A stretch of 64,000 nucleotides of DNA from assembly GCA_948470475.1 (NCBI GenBank), contig OX419345.1:922501-986500 (forward strand), in the 5' to 3' direction. The DNA is from Galaxea fascicularis. Lineage: Eukaryota > Cnidaria > Anthozoa > Scleractinia > Euphylliidae. Positions 35,701 to 48,900 of this stretch are shown piece after piece (positions within the stretch are counted from its first letter, which is position 1; each line of letters starts with the position of its first letter). Under the pieces are notes generated by a model. That model saw only the letters and a list, made by a program, of their open reading frames with translations. It did no database searches and had not been told where the DNA came from. The position numbers were made by a program, and so were the translations under genes.

Positions 35701-36261
35701 CCATGGCATGGTGCTAAAGCTGTTTTAGTTCAAAATTCAAGATCAGTTCATAGTTGGAATAGCTGTACCGTAATTAATAGGGCTAAACCGTCTGCTTACG
35801 CCGAGAGAACGTAAAAACAAGTACGTGGTTCCAAAATGCAACGGCGTGATTTACGTGTCCGCCTAAGGTTGGAGCCATTCGAGGTTTGCTTCATACCCGG
35901 GTTTCATATCATGCTGTGATCCGCAAACACTTGTTCCTCGATTTCAAGTGTTGGGTTCTAGTTTTACAATCCATAGTCTTCATTCTCTTTTTTTAGTTCA
36001 AGTACTGGGTCACCGAGTGGCGAAGCCATAAAAACGCAGTAAAAGCGTTTTTTGTCAGAAATAGACGTTGGTGGAATGGCCGTCAATGTCTGTTGAGGAA
36101 AACAGGGTCCGTGGCATATCTTTGAGCCAGCACGGTTAAAGACCAGCGGCTAAACCAATGGCAACCGAAACAAACATGGCGGACGTGACGTGACGGTTAA
36201 CTTCCCAGGCGGAGACGCGATTGAAACTTGATTTGGTAGGAGATAGTGGCCAATCAACAAG
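32719..36261. other. Intergenic region between divergent WD40 and STYXL1 genes
   Basis: No coding exon was recognised. A diverged copy of the 28955-29325 element lies at about 34110-34310. An exon upstream of 32744 for the WD40 gene may hide here. ATGGCGGACG with GTGACGTGACGG just upstream of STYXL1 (36175-36200) resembles a CRE-containing promoter and 5' leader. Confidence 0.4.
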
Positions 36262-39200
36262 ATGTCTTCAACCGGGACTGTTCTGTGTGAATGCACAGAG
36301 TTCTATAATATTCTCAATCAGGTCGGTTTTTACAGAGTTCAGTGTGCAAAAAGAGAGAAAATTCATCAACTAAACTGTTTAATATCTGACCCAACCTCTG
36401 AGCTGAGTTGCTAGGGGCTTGAGTTGTGCAGTGCCATAGACAATTTTTTTAACGACAGTTCCTTTTTTTCATGAAAGGTGGAACTTAAAGCTTCATTTGA
36501 CTCTTATCTCACATATCCCTGAAATGTATTTTCAAAACTTGCTAGGCTGGACGGTTTCCAAGGTTGAGTGACTCCAATTATCTTCTTCTTTTAGGTAAGA
36601 TTTTGGTTTTGCACTTTGCAGCTTTTTCTGGAGTGCAAATTCTGTGTGAAACACAAAACCTTTGAAAAAAAAACGTCTTCAAAACAATCTTGTATTCACT
36701 TATTTAAAGTGCCTTTAACCCCTAATTTTTTTTTTTGCCCAGTTGAAGCGTTATGTTATGCTGAGCAAAATGGCGAAAAATTTTTTGTTTTTGGTCAAAA
36801 ACGGATTTTCTATGAATTTTGAAACTGGCGACAAATCGAGGTTTCAATACCCATTACCGTGGCGCAGAATTCACCGGAAGGGTATGGGCGAGTGTAATTT
36901 GTGACGTAAAACTCGGACTTCAATCCCTCTGATCGTCACATAATATGTTACATTACATTTTGGTACATTTCTTTGCTGTCTTCTGCAAAACAACAATGTG
37001 AACTGGGCAAATTATGTTCTTCCAAGAGTATGAGCATATGGCATAGTTGATACTAACTTAGTTCCTGGAGAGTCTGATGAATTTTTGCCATGTTTAAATA
37101 GAGATTTTGATTGATTGATTGATTGATTGATTATAACATCCTTAAAAAAAATGTCCACATTGAAGAAACATAAGCTTTAAGTGCCTTACACATGGATTAC
37201 ATGAGGGTAAAATTAACCAAGCCATACATGAGGCCCAAGCCATATTGTTTTTCTACTAAGCATTTATAAATTATTATCCTCAAAGTAAAGTGAACTTTCA
37301 ACAGTCAAGATCATTTTAACACTGAAGCAAATTTTTAACATATCTGCATGAAAGCCCCCTTAAAAGCCTCAGTTGATTACAGAAATCAACTGTCAAATGG
37401 CTATTGGCATAATGCTTCCACCTGGAGTGGTAAAGACTTAGTATTAATTTTAAAGGACATTGTTTTTTTCCTTTTTTAAGGTATATTCTTTCTTGTTTCT
37501 TGTTTTTAAGATACAAGGGAAAGTCATGACTACAATGAAAGCCACATAGTAACTGCAAGATTTGCTCCAAGGGTGAGGCAACATTGTTCTGATGTGTCAT
37601 AAAATTATTGTTAAGGATCAATACTAATTTTTGTGTTTTTTCTTTGTGCAGAATGACATTGGTGCATTCACAGTTTCCGATGATGCTGAACTTGAGACAA
37701 AGGAACTTGTTGTGATTTATGATAGTAACACGAGTTCACTTAAAGACAAAAGTGAGTTTCCTTAGCTAATAACCAATTGCAAATTGGTGCAATTTGACAA
37801 ATTATAACATCAAGGAAAAACGTTGTGTGTCGTCATGGAAATAACAATATATCTTCAGCTTGTCATGAGAATGTGATCACAAGAACAAAATTTCAGAGTC
37901 GCTAATGCTGAAGTTAAATCCCTGATTTTCCATGCACAACTTGTATGCTCTGGCGACTTGCCTACAGGGAGAATCATGACAAGCCTAACCTGCGATCAGG
38001 CTCTTTTTTTCGTTTCGTTGGTAGACCTTTCCCGCTGGAAGGACGAAACGAAAAATAGAGCCTGATACAAGTCTTCTACGGTGCGTCTACCGCCCACTTT
38101 TTTGATTGATTGACATTTTCCAAAATCAGCCAATTAAAATTACTTCCGTTACGTGCTACTCGCGAGTTCTCGCGTGTGAAGTGCAGAGGAATAAACAAGA
38201 CGCCATTTTTGTTTTGTGAACGTCGTGTTCCGCATGATTCATTGTTGTTGGGGAATAATAGTGGTTTTCGTTCCAAAGGAAGCGCTTTTAACAAATTTTA
38301 TGAACACTGGGAACGGTGATATGTGATTCCAAAGCCTATGTGATGATGATATCTTTGTTTTGGTTATGAAACACGACTGATGATTCGGCTAATCAAAGGA
38401 AGGTGATTTAGGCTTACAGTTGTCGTTGTATTTACTTTATATTCTTACGTACATGTATCTCTTCAGATAACCTTACTTCATGTCTTCCCCTCGAAATACA
38501 ATGGTAAAGAAACTTTGCAAAGAGTCGAGAGTGTGAGTTGTGGACAAACGGGATTTTAAGCTTTCGTAGTATTCGTACCTTTATTTTTAGTTTGAACAAA
38601 TGAATAAGCAGAGGCTTGTCCATTGGTCTTGATGTACTCAATTTGGGGGTTTAAATTATTAAATAAATTAAGCGAACTAAGCTTAAGTTAAGTCTTAAAG
38701 TTAAATTTAATTTAGAGATCGAGAAGCCTCTACTGTGGATTAGCCAACAGTGTTTTGTTGTTGTTCCAGAGGCGAATGTACATACAAACAATGATAGATA
38801 GCTTTACGGCCTTAAGCAATTTAAAACATTGACAGTGTTGCGATAACAAAAATGGTACAATTGGTACAAAACAAATTAAAAAGAACTTACGCTTACATCA
38901 CCTGAGCTTACATGAACCTTTCAAAATGTTTGTACATTGAATACGAGTATTTTCTCTTGCATCCTGACATTAAAACCAATGTGTCCTTGATCTTGTATTA
39001 ATCATAGCTTGGATATGTCTTGCTTCTTGTTGAATTGTTATTGAATACAAACCAGTCAGCTTCCAAGTCCGTTGTCAGGCTTTCGCGAAAGGAAATGTTT
39101 GAAATAGACGAATAACAGAGATATCAGTGGAAACTCGTCTGGACGCTTCGTCTTTATCATTCCTCATGAAGATCATTCCGCGAATCTTTTATATGAATCC

Positions 39201-42200
39201 AGTATGTACCTCAAAGCAAAACTAATAAACTTTTCCCTCTCCGCTAGATAAAAAATAGACAGGCCCTACTGTTTTGTGTTTTAAAACCAACTTGAGATAA
39301 CTCGTTGTCCGTAATGGCGGCTCTTTCGCGAGAGCTTCGCGAACACGCATCTTAGTGACATCCGGTTCTTGAATCAGCCAATCAGATTTCGTCCAAATTC
39401 TGGACGAAGACACGGAGTCCTGTGAGACTTTGTATCAGGCCCAATTGTAGCGAGCGCCGACATAAGAAGACATAAGAGCGATGGTACAATTGGGCCTGAT
39501 CACAGGTTATGACAAGCCAGACCATTTTACTGTGTTCATGTCTGATGTGATATGTTTGACAAGCTTTCTGTGCTTGGATTTCATTGGGTGATGTCAAAAT
39601 TATTTGTGATCTTGTTTCTTCCAGACAGCACCGCTCTGGCTTGTGCCAAACTCATGTGGGAGATGGGAAGCAAGAATCCTGTAAAAGTTATTAAAGGTAG
39701 CATTGGCCGTCTATCTCATATCTGTTAATTTTTTATCACAATCTTGATTATGTTATGATTATTGCATTAGACAAAGGAGAACACATTCTAATCACGTCAT
39801 TTGTCGAAATCAGTCAAGTGGGTATCTGTCGATGCCATTCGAGTTCACAGTTTGGCTGCCATGTTGGATTGTGTATCTATAGCACTTTACCTTGCTCTCA
39901 TGCAAATCCAAATGAAGACGAGTAGCTCTGGGAATGAGTATATGTGAGTCAAACACACCGACCTGATCTATGATTAATTCTAGTATATTACATAATTATT
40001 ATTTTTGAGTCAGTTGTGACTCAAGGTCATACCTGTACTGACATTTTAATGCCTCTCCTGTGTTTAGGAGGATATGAGGAATTTTCAGCACTGTACCCAT
40101 TTCTGCGCACTCAGAAGATTATCTACATGCCAAGGGTAATTACAACTGAGCTGCTCCTTGGCTTTGAGCTACATTTGCGATTTATTTGTACATTATGGTT
40201 AGGATTGGCTGATACTCTGAATTTAGCTACTTCATGTTACAATTTTCATGTGTACTTCATGTTAGATGTAATATTGCTTGTGTCTGGGTGAGGATCGATT
40301 AGGGCCAAGATAGACGCTGTGATGTCTGTTATTATTGGTCAACACTGTTATCATCTGCCATTATCATCATGGTCATTATCATTGTTGCCATCAGTTTCAT
40401 GATCTCATCGTCCTCCTCCTCATCATCATCATCATCATTATCAGTATCATATATATAATGATAATGATATTATTTATGATGATAATGATGTTATATATAG
40501 TGCTGATGATCAGTAACACCACTGTTGTCAACTCACTAAAGTTATGCTGGGAGATGTGCATTTCTAGAACATTTTTTGTTGATTGGGGTAAAGCTATTAG
40601 AAGCTACAGTTTTTAAGCTAAAGACCGGAAACAATAAGGACCTGGAAGGGATGGTTGGTTCAAACCATGCATGAGAAACGCACAAAGACCAAACTGTATG
40701 GCAGTACCTAAACAGAACATTAACTTGGCTTTGTTTCCGTATTAACAGGAGTTAGACATGATTGATACCTACCCGCTGGAGATAATTCCCGGTTTCCTTT
40801 ATGTGGCAACATTCCAACAGTCCCAGGACCACAGGATCATTAAGGATCTCAAAGTCAAAGCAAACGTGATTGTCGCAAAAGAAAATGACTCGGTGTAAGT
40901 CTTCGTTTATTGAAATACAGTCTGAGTAACAAGTAATTAAGGTGGGAGATAGGAAGATGTGGTTTATTCAATACTTTCACGCACATTCTCGAAAAAAAAA
41001 AAACAATTCCAAGTTCTTGCATTGTGCCACTGAGCCACGGGAGACTCCGGAGTTCATACGCCAAACGTTTTGCAATAGAAATTGCAAGAAATTTACCTTC
41101 CAACTCTCATGTCTGATGCTGAAGATGTTCTTTTGCTCTAAAATTTGTGGAACTAACTGGAACGTGAGCGGCTCACGGCTTCGCCGACCGCTGCTTGCGT
41201 ATCATGATACAAACCAAAGAGAGAACTCACAGTCTGATGTTATAGATGTGATCTACGCTCGTTGCCAGCCCCACCACAGTTGTTGTCGTTGTCGTCATAT
41301 ACAGTAGGTAGGAGATGAAGTGAGGTAGCGTAGTTGGCACAGCATACAGCAAATCTCCCTCCGGTTTTACTTTTTGATAATTATGACGAGTACAATGGCA
41401 ACGATGGCTTCTGGCATCTCGGAGGGTGGGAAATTGGAGGTACAGCAAACAAGCTTTAATATACTATATTTCAGCCATCTTTTGGAAGGAACTGTTCACT
41501 GATTAATATTTCTGGTGTAGATTTTCCCCTGACAGTACCACGCTTGGTCGAGACTACAAGAGAGTCAAGCAAGTGTTAACTGTGCCAGTCGAGGATAACG
41601 GAGATGAAGATATTTACTCACGCCTAACAGATATTATTAATTTTATCGGTAAGACACAAAGTCGAATAAAAGCATTTGTTGAAGAGGCAGTGGTGGAAGA
41701 GGCTAATGAAGGGCTAAAAAGTGTGCAATTGTGTTTGCTAAGGATTTTAGAATTTTTACTTCTGTCACGTTACTTCAAATCTTCGCAGATAATTTTTTAG
41801 TTTTTATCATGTTTGACTCCTCGTGACAGAACCTGGTGCATACTGATAATCATAGTACTAACTATGTGATAATCAAGCAATCACAACTCAAAGTTCAACA
41901 CCTAATGGTGCCCTCGGCATGTAAAACCGTACATGTACAACGTAAAAACACGGCACTGAAAAAATGCTATCGTATCAAGTGCGAGAATATGCGTCAAGAT
42001 TTTTGCTCTTGTTGTTTTGTTCTGTTGAAGAAAATGCAGCACAGGTCTTTTGACTGATTGTAGCCAAAAAAAAAATTTCCAGACCATTCTTTGCGGAAAT
42101 GTTGTCCTGCGTGATAGACTATTCATCTCTTGCACTTTAAAGGACCAAACATACGTTTTTGGAAAAGTGAGAGTTCCAGAAAGAAAACTCCAGAAATTGT

Positions 42201-43464
42201 TCAAAACAGATTAGTCCAGTCAATAATTAAAACTGTCGGATCCACATTTTTTTTTAATCTCCACACCACCTGTTACTCAAGATAAAAGGAGTTTCTTGTC
42301 CTTTCATACCGTGAGCACTACAATGTATTTTGCTGTCACGTTGTTAATCTATCTGTCACGCCTGTAATTCAATTTAGATGAACATCAGACCAGAGATGGC
42401 CGCACAGTCTTGTTGAGTTCAACTCTGGGCATAAGTCGCAGTGTGACCGCAGCAATAGCTTATTACATGTGGAACAAGAAAGTTTCTCTGAAGGTAATAG
42501 GAATAGCTGTTCAAGTCAAGTGCCTTGGGTTGCAGCAAGATATTAACTTGTAACTCAAGGCAACCTCGGTCAAACGCATAAAGCAAGAAAAGCCCGTTAA
42601 AGAAAACTCGATTCACAAACAACTTAGAATAAAGCATCTTTGATCTCTCAGTCTTTTGCGTTTGAACTCCTTTCTCTTGCATCACGCCTTGATGTGAAAA
42701 AAGCTTATTAAAAAAATAATGGGCATTGTTAACACCAGCCAAAATTACCGACACTATTGCTTATAAGGCATCTTTTAATTGTATAGGTACCTGCTGGAAT
42801 GACTTTTTGACTTATTAACTGCAATCTGTTGATTATCGCTCAGTAGGCAGTAACATAACAAAAGAATGGGAGAAATGCTAACACAAACCCAGGAAAGCAT
42901 GAAGTAATTACCAGAAAGTCTCACGGTTACGAAAAGAAGTGAAACACTCATCCAGAAAACAGGGACGGTTTAAGTTTCGCGGAAAGTCTAATTTTTTTCC
43001 CCAAACGTTTCGCTTGTGTTCCATCAAATAAACATCCGGGAAGCAACGTTCGTTAATTAAGGTGGGCAGATTATTATGAATACCACACAATTTGATTTGT
43101 TAGGTAATCTTAAAGCCACTCATTGGGCACCCTTGAATCTACCAAACAAAGCTTGAGACCGCGCATTAGCAGCCATGGACAGCTGTTTCGGCCTTATTAT
43201 TAGGCCTCATCAGCATGAACAGATTGAAGACAAGCGAAAATCAACATGTAGCACCAAGAGAATTTGAAGGGACCAACATCAGCGTTGAATTTCCGGGGCC
43301 TGATTGACTGAGTTCTTTATTGTGTTTTTCAGGAAGCGTATAATCACGTGAAGAAATGCAAGACGAACATGCAACCAACACGAGGATTTATTGAACAGTT
43401 GTCGCGCTGGGAAGAAAAGGTGTTCGGTTCAATCGTTACAGACATTAGTGAGCCAGATTATTAA
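36262..43464 (+). CDS. STYXL1: MK-STYX-like pseudophosphatase (STYXL1), one internal exon not found
   Basis: Exons seen are 36262-36321, 37652-37751, 39625-39696, 40068-40135, 40749-40894, 41521-41648, 42378-42493 and 43333-43464. They total 822 nt, 273 residues, and stay in frame. MSSTGTVLCECTEFYNILNQ and YPFLRTQKIIYMP are hallmarks of STYXL1, a rhodanese-like domain fused to an inactive dual-specificity phosphatase domain. The signature loop is LLSSTLGISRS: the His-Cys pair of active enzymes is Ser205-Ser206 while Arg212 is kept, so catalysis should be impossible, as in the vertebrate protein. Compared with about 313 residues in human, roughly 37 are missing between exons 1 and 2, exactly one in-phase rhodanese-domain exon. 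AATAAA is at 43758-43763. It lies 1 kb upstream of the MDH2 gene on the same strand. Confidence 0.88.
37977..39518. mobile_element. MULE-like TIR element with 9-bp target duplication
   Basis: The element proper is 37986-39509. Its ends are inverted copies of TAACCTGYGATCAGGC (one mismatch), flanked by the direct repeat TGACAAGCC at 37977-37985 and 39510-39518. Each end also folds on itself: GATCAGGCTC pairs with GAGCCTGAT near 38070, and ATCAGGCCCAATTGTA pairs with TACAATTGGGCCTGAT at the right. A 9-bp duplication is typical of Mutator-like elements. No transposase frame is visible. It lies in a STYXL1 intron. Confidence 0.85.
40330..40505. repeat. CAT/ATG-rich microsatellite
   Basis: Interrupted (ATC)n then (ATG)n runs in a STYXL1 intron, with AT-rich flanks. 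Confidence 0.85.
43165..43217 (+). repeat. Dispersed 50-bp repeat, second copy
   Basis: Inverse orientation to the copy at 28599-28647. Contains CAGCCATGGACAGCTG and GGCCTTATTATTAGGCC, both partly palindromic. It lies in the last STYXL1 intron. Confidence 0.7.
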
Positions 43465-44437
43465 CCATGTCAGTCCATATGTTTGACATGGAACCGGAAG
43501 ATTGTAAAGTTTGAAGTTGATGGAAAATGGTGTTTATCGTGTGCTTTGTAAATACATGTATAAGTTGTTGGATAGGGCGTTATTTTTAAGTAGACTTCCT
43601 TTCTTTATATTGTGTGATGACACGTTTGTGACTAGAAACCGGGTTTTATTTTTCGGGCCTGTAATATGCAGGAATTGTGTTAGTACCTTTCAGTCACGTT
43701 TTCCCGCGCTTGGCGCGTGTCGCAACATGTACACAAACACACAATTGTATATCCCACAATAAAGAGATCGATGAAATCACTGGCGCTCTTGATATTTGTT
43801 ATCCTTTGTTTGTTTTTCTTTGTTATAACGCTTCCTGAGGCAAAAAAAGAGCGTTAAAACCAACATGTCGGTCTAATTATGCCAACATCGTTCTAATCAT
43901 GCTACATCCCGCGAAGTTCAACCTCTGCACTTTTAAATCGTTTTCAGTCACGTGACCAGCAGCCATATTGGTTCAATGAAACAAAAGAAATTATTTGCAT
44001 AAAAATAGAGTTCAATTCCCAGAGGGTTGGGTGTGAAAACGATCTACAAGCGAGACGACCCTCCGCTTGCAACCTATCGCTGCTGGGAGAGTGAACATAA
44101 CAGTGTCTTTAGGTTGTCTTCCCAGGTTTTTTATCGCCCACAGTCGGCTTTTTGCCTAGTGCTTTCAAGACGGCCTTGCAATGTTTTCTAACTAACTACT
44201 TTTACATTCGCAGACTGAGAAAATCTCTGATAAGGTGTTTGCAAACGATTGATTCGGTTACCCTCCGGTCTCTTCCGGTCGTTTTGGGGCCTCATCTCCA
44301 GCCCTCCCTAAAAAGCTTCTCTCTACAAAGACATTGCGAGGGCCTGGAAACTAACACATGCGTATTGGTTATGTCTCGGCCTTAATCGGAGTGAACAGGA
44401 GTGAAAGTCCACGTAGTTTACGGATTTTCCAGCTTTC

Positions 44438-45909
44438 ATGATGTTATCAAGAACTGCGTTTCGTTTAAGGGGAGCTGGCAAGACAATAAGGAACTTTTCT
44501 GTTGCTTGTCAGGTAGTACTAAACTTCCTGACGACTTTCCACATTGCATAATATGTACACTGATCCAAGGAATATCGTGTGTATGATATGTACGCGCGTA
44601 CTTATGAATTTGTACCGGCCGGTACAAAACTGTTTGTACAAAATTACTTTCTGGCTTTGTAAAATTTTTCTTTCATCTGTCGTTTGTAGCATCAACAGAA
44701 AGTTGCTGTCCTTGGTGCTGCTGGAGGAATTGGCCAACCAATGTCACTGTTAATGAAACAGTCACCAGCCATCAGCCATTTGGCATTGTACGATATTGTC
44801 AACACCCCAGGTACTGGGAATGAGCTTTTCAGTTATTTCAGTAGAAAAACGTCTTGCTAGATTGCAGAATACCCTACACATCCATAACATACACTGAATA
44901 ACAATAATGTCCATTGTGTGATTCCAGAAGTATCCATATCATTCCCCCGTGGAGGAATTTTGGTTTGCACCACCCCCCTCCCTCCTTCCCTCAGGAAATT
45001 CCAATTTGGCCCCATACTTTTCTTTAAAAACTTTTTCTTTTTCCACCCCTCTCTCCCTTTGACTTTGCTTTGACCTTCTGTGGGGGAGGTATGGATTTCC
45101 TGGAACTGTACATTGTAATATGTCTTGTTCTTCAAAAGCTCCCAACAAATGTGAATGAATGGGCTGGTTATTCTGCAGTTTCTCCATGCTTGGTATTTAA
45201 TGAATGATAATTTGATGTAAAATTAATTATAACCTTGAAAGATAAAAATATCGGTAACAATGAAGATCATGATAATGATAGCTACAACGAAGCCAGTGAT
45301 GACAATGACAATCATTAATGACAACAGTGAATCCTTTATTTCTCTGATTAAGGGCAAAACATATATGTACCAATATATATGCATGACTTTTTTGCCTTCT
45401 TAATAACACACTTGAAAAAATTACTCAGTTCTGATTGGCTAAAAAGGAGTGCATTTTTTGTTAACATAGTGCGGAAAAGTGTAACATAGTGTGGAAAAGT
45501 GTAACACAGTGCAGAAAAGTGAAAGACGAGTGTAAATTACAACAAAGATTTCTGAAGTTAAAACAAAGAGGCTCAAAGACTGCCAAAGGCCAACTGATGT
45601 ATTTCGAAGACTGCTGAAGATCATGCGAAACCTTGTGAAGATCACTGAAGCCCACACAGAGATTTCCGAAGACTGCCAAATACCTCCAAAGATTTCCAAA
45701 GATCACCCGAACACTTCCGAAGATTTCCAAATACTTGCAACAATCTCCAGAGATCTCCAAAGATAACCCGAAGATCACCGGATATTTTCGAAGCTTTTAC
45801 AAGTTTCAGAAGAATGAGGGCAATGACTTCTGCATACCTCAGTAGTCAATGTATGTTCCAGGGCTTTATGTAGTTTATTTTTTCAAGTGTATTATTAATA
45901 AGTAATCAC

Positions 45910-45945
<36 letters not shown>

Positions 45946-48900
45946 TTGTAAATTTTTTCAAAGACCCCAAATTGCACTTACCCTATGGGCTCATGCAATT
46001 TTGTTGGTCTTTGAAAAAAATTACTTGTGCTTATTTATTCCAAATTGCACTCAAATCATGTGATTACCTATACAAACAAAATCTTCTGTTATTTATTGTA
46101 GGTGTTGTAGCTGATATTAGCCATATCTGTACTCCTGCCAAAGTAAGTAACTGTGGAGCAGGGGTGCTGGGAGGGGAGAGGAATACCCCTTTTTACTCCA
46201 TATTGTGACATATATTCAGGGAGGGGGGTTAGGGGTTGGGGGTGGTAGTAATCAACGTCCTTTTTTGCTAGTCATCTTGCAACAGCCTGGTATTCCTGTC
46301 CATGGGAGAGTAGATATAATCTCTATTTTTCACACTGTTGATGAACCAATAACGCAATTTAGAGACAGCTCTAATAATCAAAATTGCTTCACTTTGGATA
46401 ATTAACAATCACCAGGTATGACAGGAAGTATTAATTTATTATTAAAACTTGTCATTTTGTGCTGGGTGTCCTTCATGCGATGGACAGTGTTGTGCAGGGA
46501 AGAAGAGCAATGCATACTGAGAGTAAATAAATGTTGGGTATCATGTTATGGACAAGTGTCTCTTCCATGGAAGGTGTACTTTAATGGGAGTGGTTATGCT
46601 CTTGCAGTTGGTGGTGGGTTTTTTCTGGTTGAGCAGTACCTTTTCGTTTTGGTAAGGGATGAGGTGGGGTAGGGCTTGGATGGTAATATTCTTAGTCATT
46701 TTGTAATAGGTACCCTCTAACAGACTCACATTACACCCAGTGAAAAGTAGTAGAATTTCTTTTTCCTGTACCTAAGACAGAAATTGGACACATTCTAGAT
46801 AGTGAAACACAGGACTTTGAAAAGACCATATTGTTGCTCTTTAAGGTGTCAAGCCATCAAGGACCTGATGACCTCAAGAGTGCTCTAGAGGGCTGTTCTG
46901 CTGTTGTTATTCCTGCAGGCGTCCCTAGAAAGCCAGGTATACATTATATGTGCTGCACTCCTTGGGTTATGTATCCTTGGTTGTTTCAAACTCATTATCA
47001 TACATTACCATACCCCAAAACAAAGGCAAGTCAAATTTAAACCGAGGATGAAATTGAACCACAACATAAACAAACTGAAATGAGATTGCTATTGGCTGTG
47101 TACTGCTGCCCTCTTGTTGCAGTGGTGTCTCTCCCTTTAAGAAAATAATAACAAAGTGTGTTGTCTCTCTTTACATGGTTATGGACCAAGCCAAAGGTAG
47201 AATAAAGACAATAAATAAATAAATAAATAAATAGATAATAACTTTATTAGGTAAAACACAATTACTGGCAACCCAGTAGTTAACATTGTGACCCGTCATA
47301 AAATTATGTATGACTGGCTAAAAATCAACTAAAAAACCTTTTTTAAAAAAGTAAGAGCATTATCATAAATATTATTACATGCTAAAATATTCTGACTTGT
47401 AATTGAAAAATGATCAGCCAACAAGTTGTGAACAGAAATATTCTTACGGAGGCATTTTCTAAAATAACTTAACTTATCTATACATCTAGCTTCCTTGCCT
47501 AACCTATTCCGTAGTTGTATAGCACTTGTGTGGGAGATGCAAAGCCCTGAACTATTACAGGATTTAGGTATCACAATCACCTGTTTATTAGCTAACCATG
47601 ATAAAAAAGGGTTGGGAAAGAGCATGCATGTTGTATTTTGAACAAAAATTTCATTTGATTTTTTTATTTCTCAGGAATGACCCGTGATGACCTTTTCAAC
47701 ACAAATGCATCAATTGTGCAAACTCTTACTGAAGCTTGTGCCAAGTAAATGTTGTTTTCATTGTCTTTTTCTTGAATTTTTGTGAATGTTTAGCCTGCAT
47801 TAATATCATTGTAATTTTCTATCCAGGTATTGTCCAAAAGCCATAATTTGCATCATCTCAAATCCTGTAAGTACTGGTTAGAATTTGGTGCTAGTTGCAT
47901 TTAATTGCATGTACTGTAATTGCATAAAGAGATTTATTGTATGGCAACAATAGTATGAGTGATTTGATTGGCTGCTGAGTGGGCCAGATTCCCTTGTGAT
48001 ACCTGTGGGCATTACAAAATTTTTTCTTCACCAGGGGCCAGTTCCTGAAAGGTGTAATAACTCTGTTCCAGGGATAAATGTGCCTTATTCCAGGAATAGA
48101 AACTGATAACTAAATAAGGCACATTTATCCCTGGAATAGAGTTATTACACCTTTCAGGAACCGGCCCCAGGTGATTATCCTTGATGTATTATAATTGGGT
48201 ATCAAGGTTTAAATACCAAGGCTGAGGTCTGAGATTTCCCTGTATTAAATGATCAAACAAATGAGGTTAATACATAGTATATATAATGATTGGTATTAAT
48301 GATATTTTTTCAATAGGTGAATTCTACTGTTCCAATTGCAAGTGAAGTTTTCAAGAAAGCAGGCGTTTATGATCCTGCTAGGTAATTTAACATAAAATGC
48401 CTTTATTTTACAAGAACTTTGAACCCTGTGGGTTTTGTGCAATTTCTACAAGAATGTGATTGTCTTTTGTATTTTATGGATTGCTTTCCACTGCATAATA
48501 AATTTAATTATAGTATGTTCCTTTCTAGAATCCTTGGTGTTACCACTTTGGATATTGTAAGAGCAAATACATTTGTTGCTGAAGCCAAGGTAAAAGAAAA
48601 ACTCATATTGTCTGTGGAATATTATGTTTTTTTATTTTTTATTTTTATTTTAACATAAATGTATTACATGTTTGCCCCAAGAGCTTAATAAGCTCATCAT
48701 AGGGGGCTTACACCTAAACTAACTAACTAACCCCAACCTTAACTCTAATCCTACTATGGGATCATATGTCTGAAAGGAATAGGCAGTCTTTTTGTGTGTC
48801 ACTGTAACTGTTGGACAATTTCCAACAATATTGTAACATTATCATTAGATAATGAGCCTCAAGGATGGCTATGGTTTATGGGGAGCTGCCCATCAGTTTC

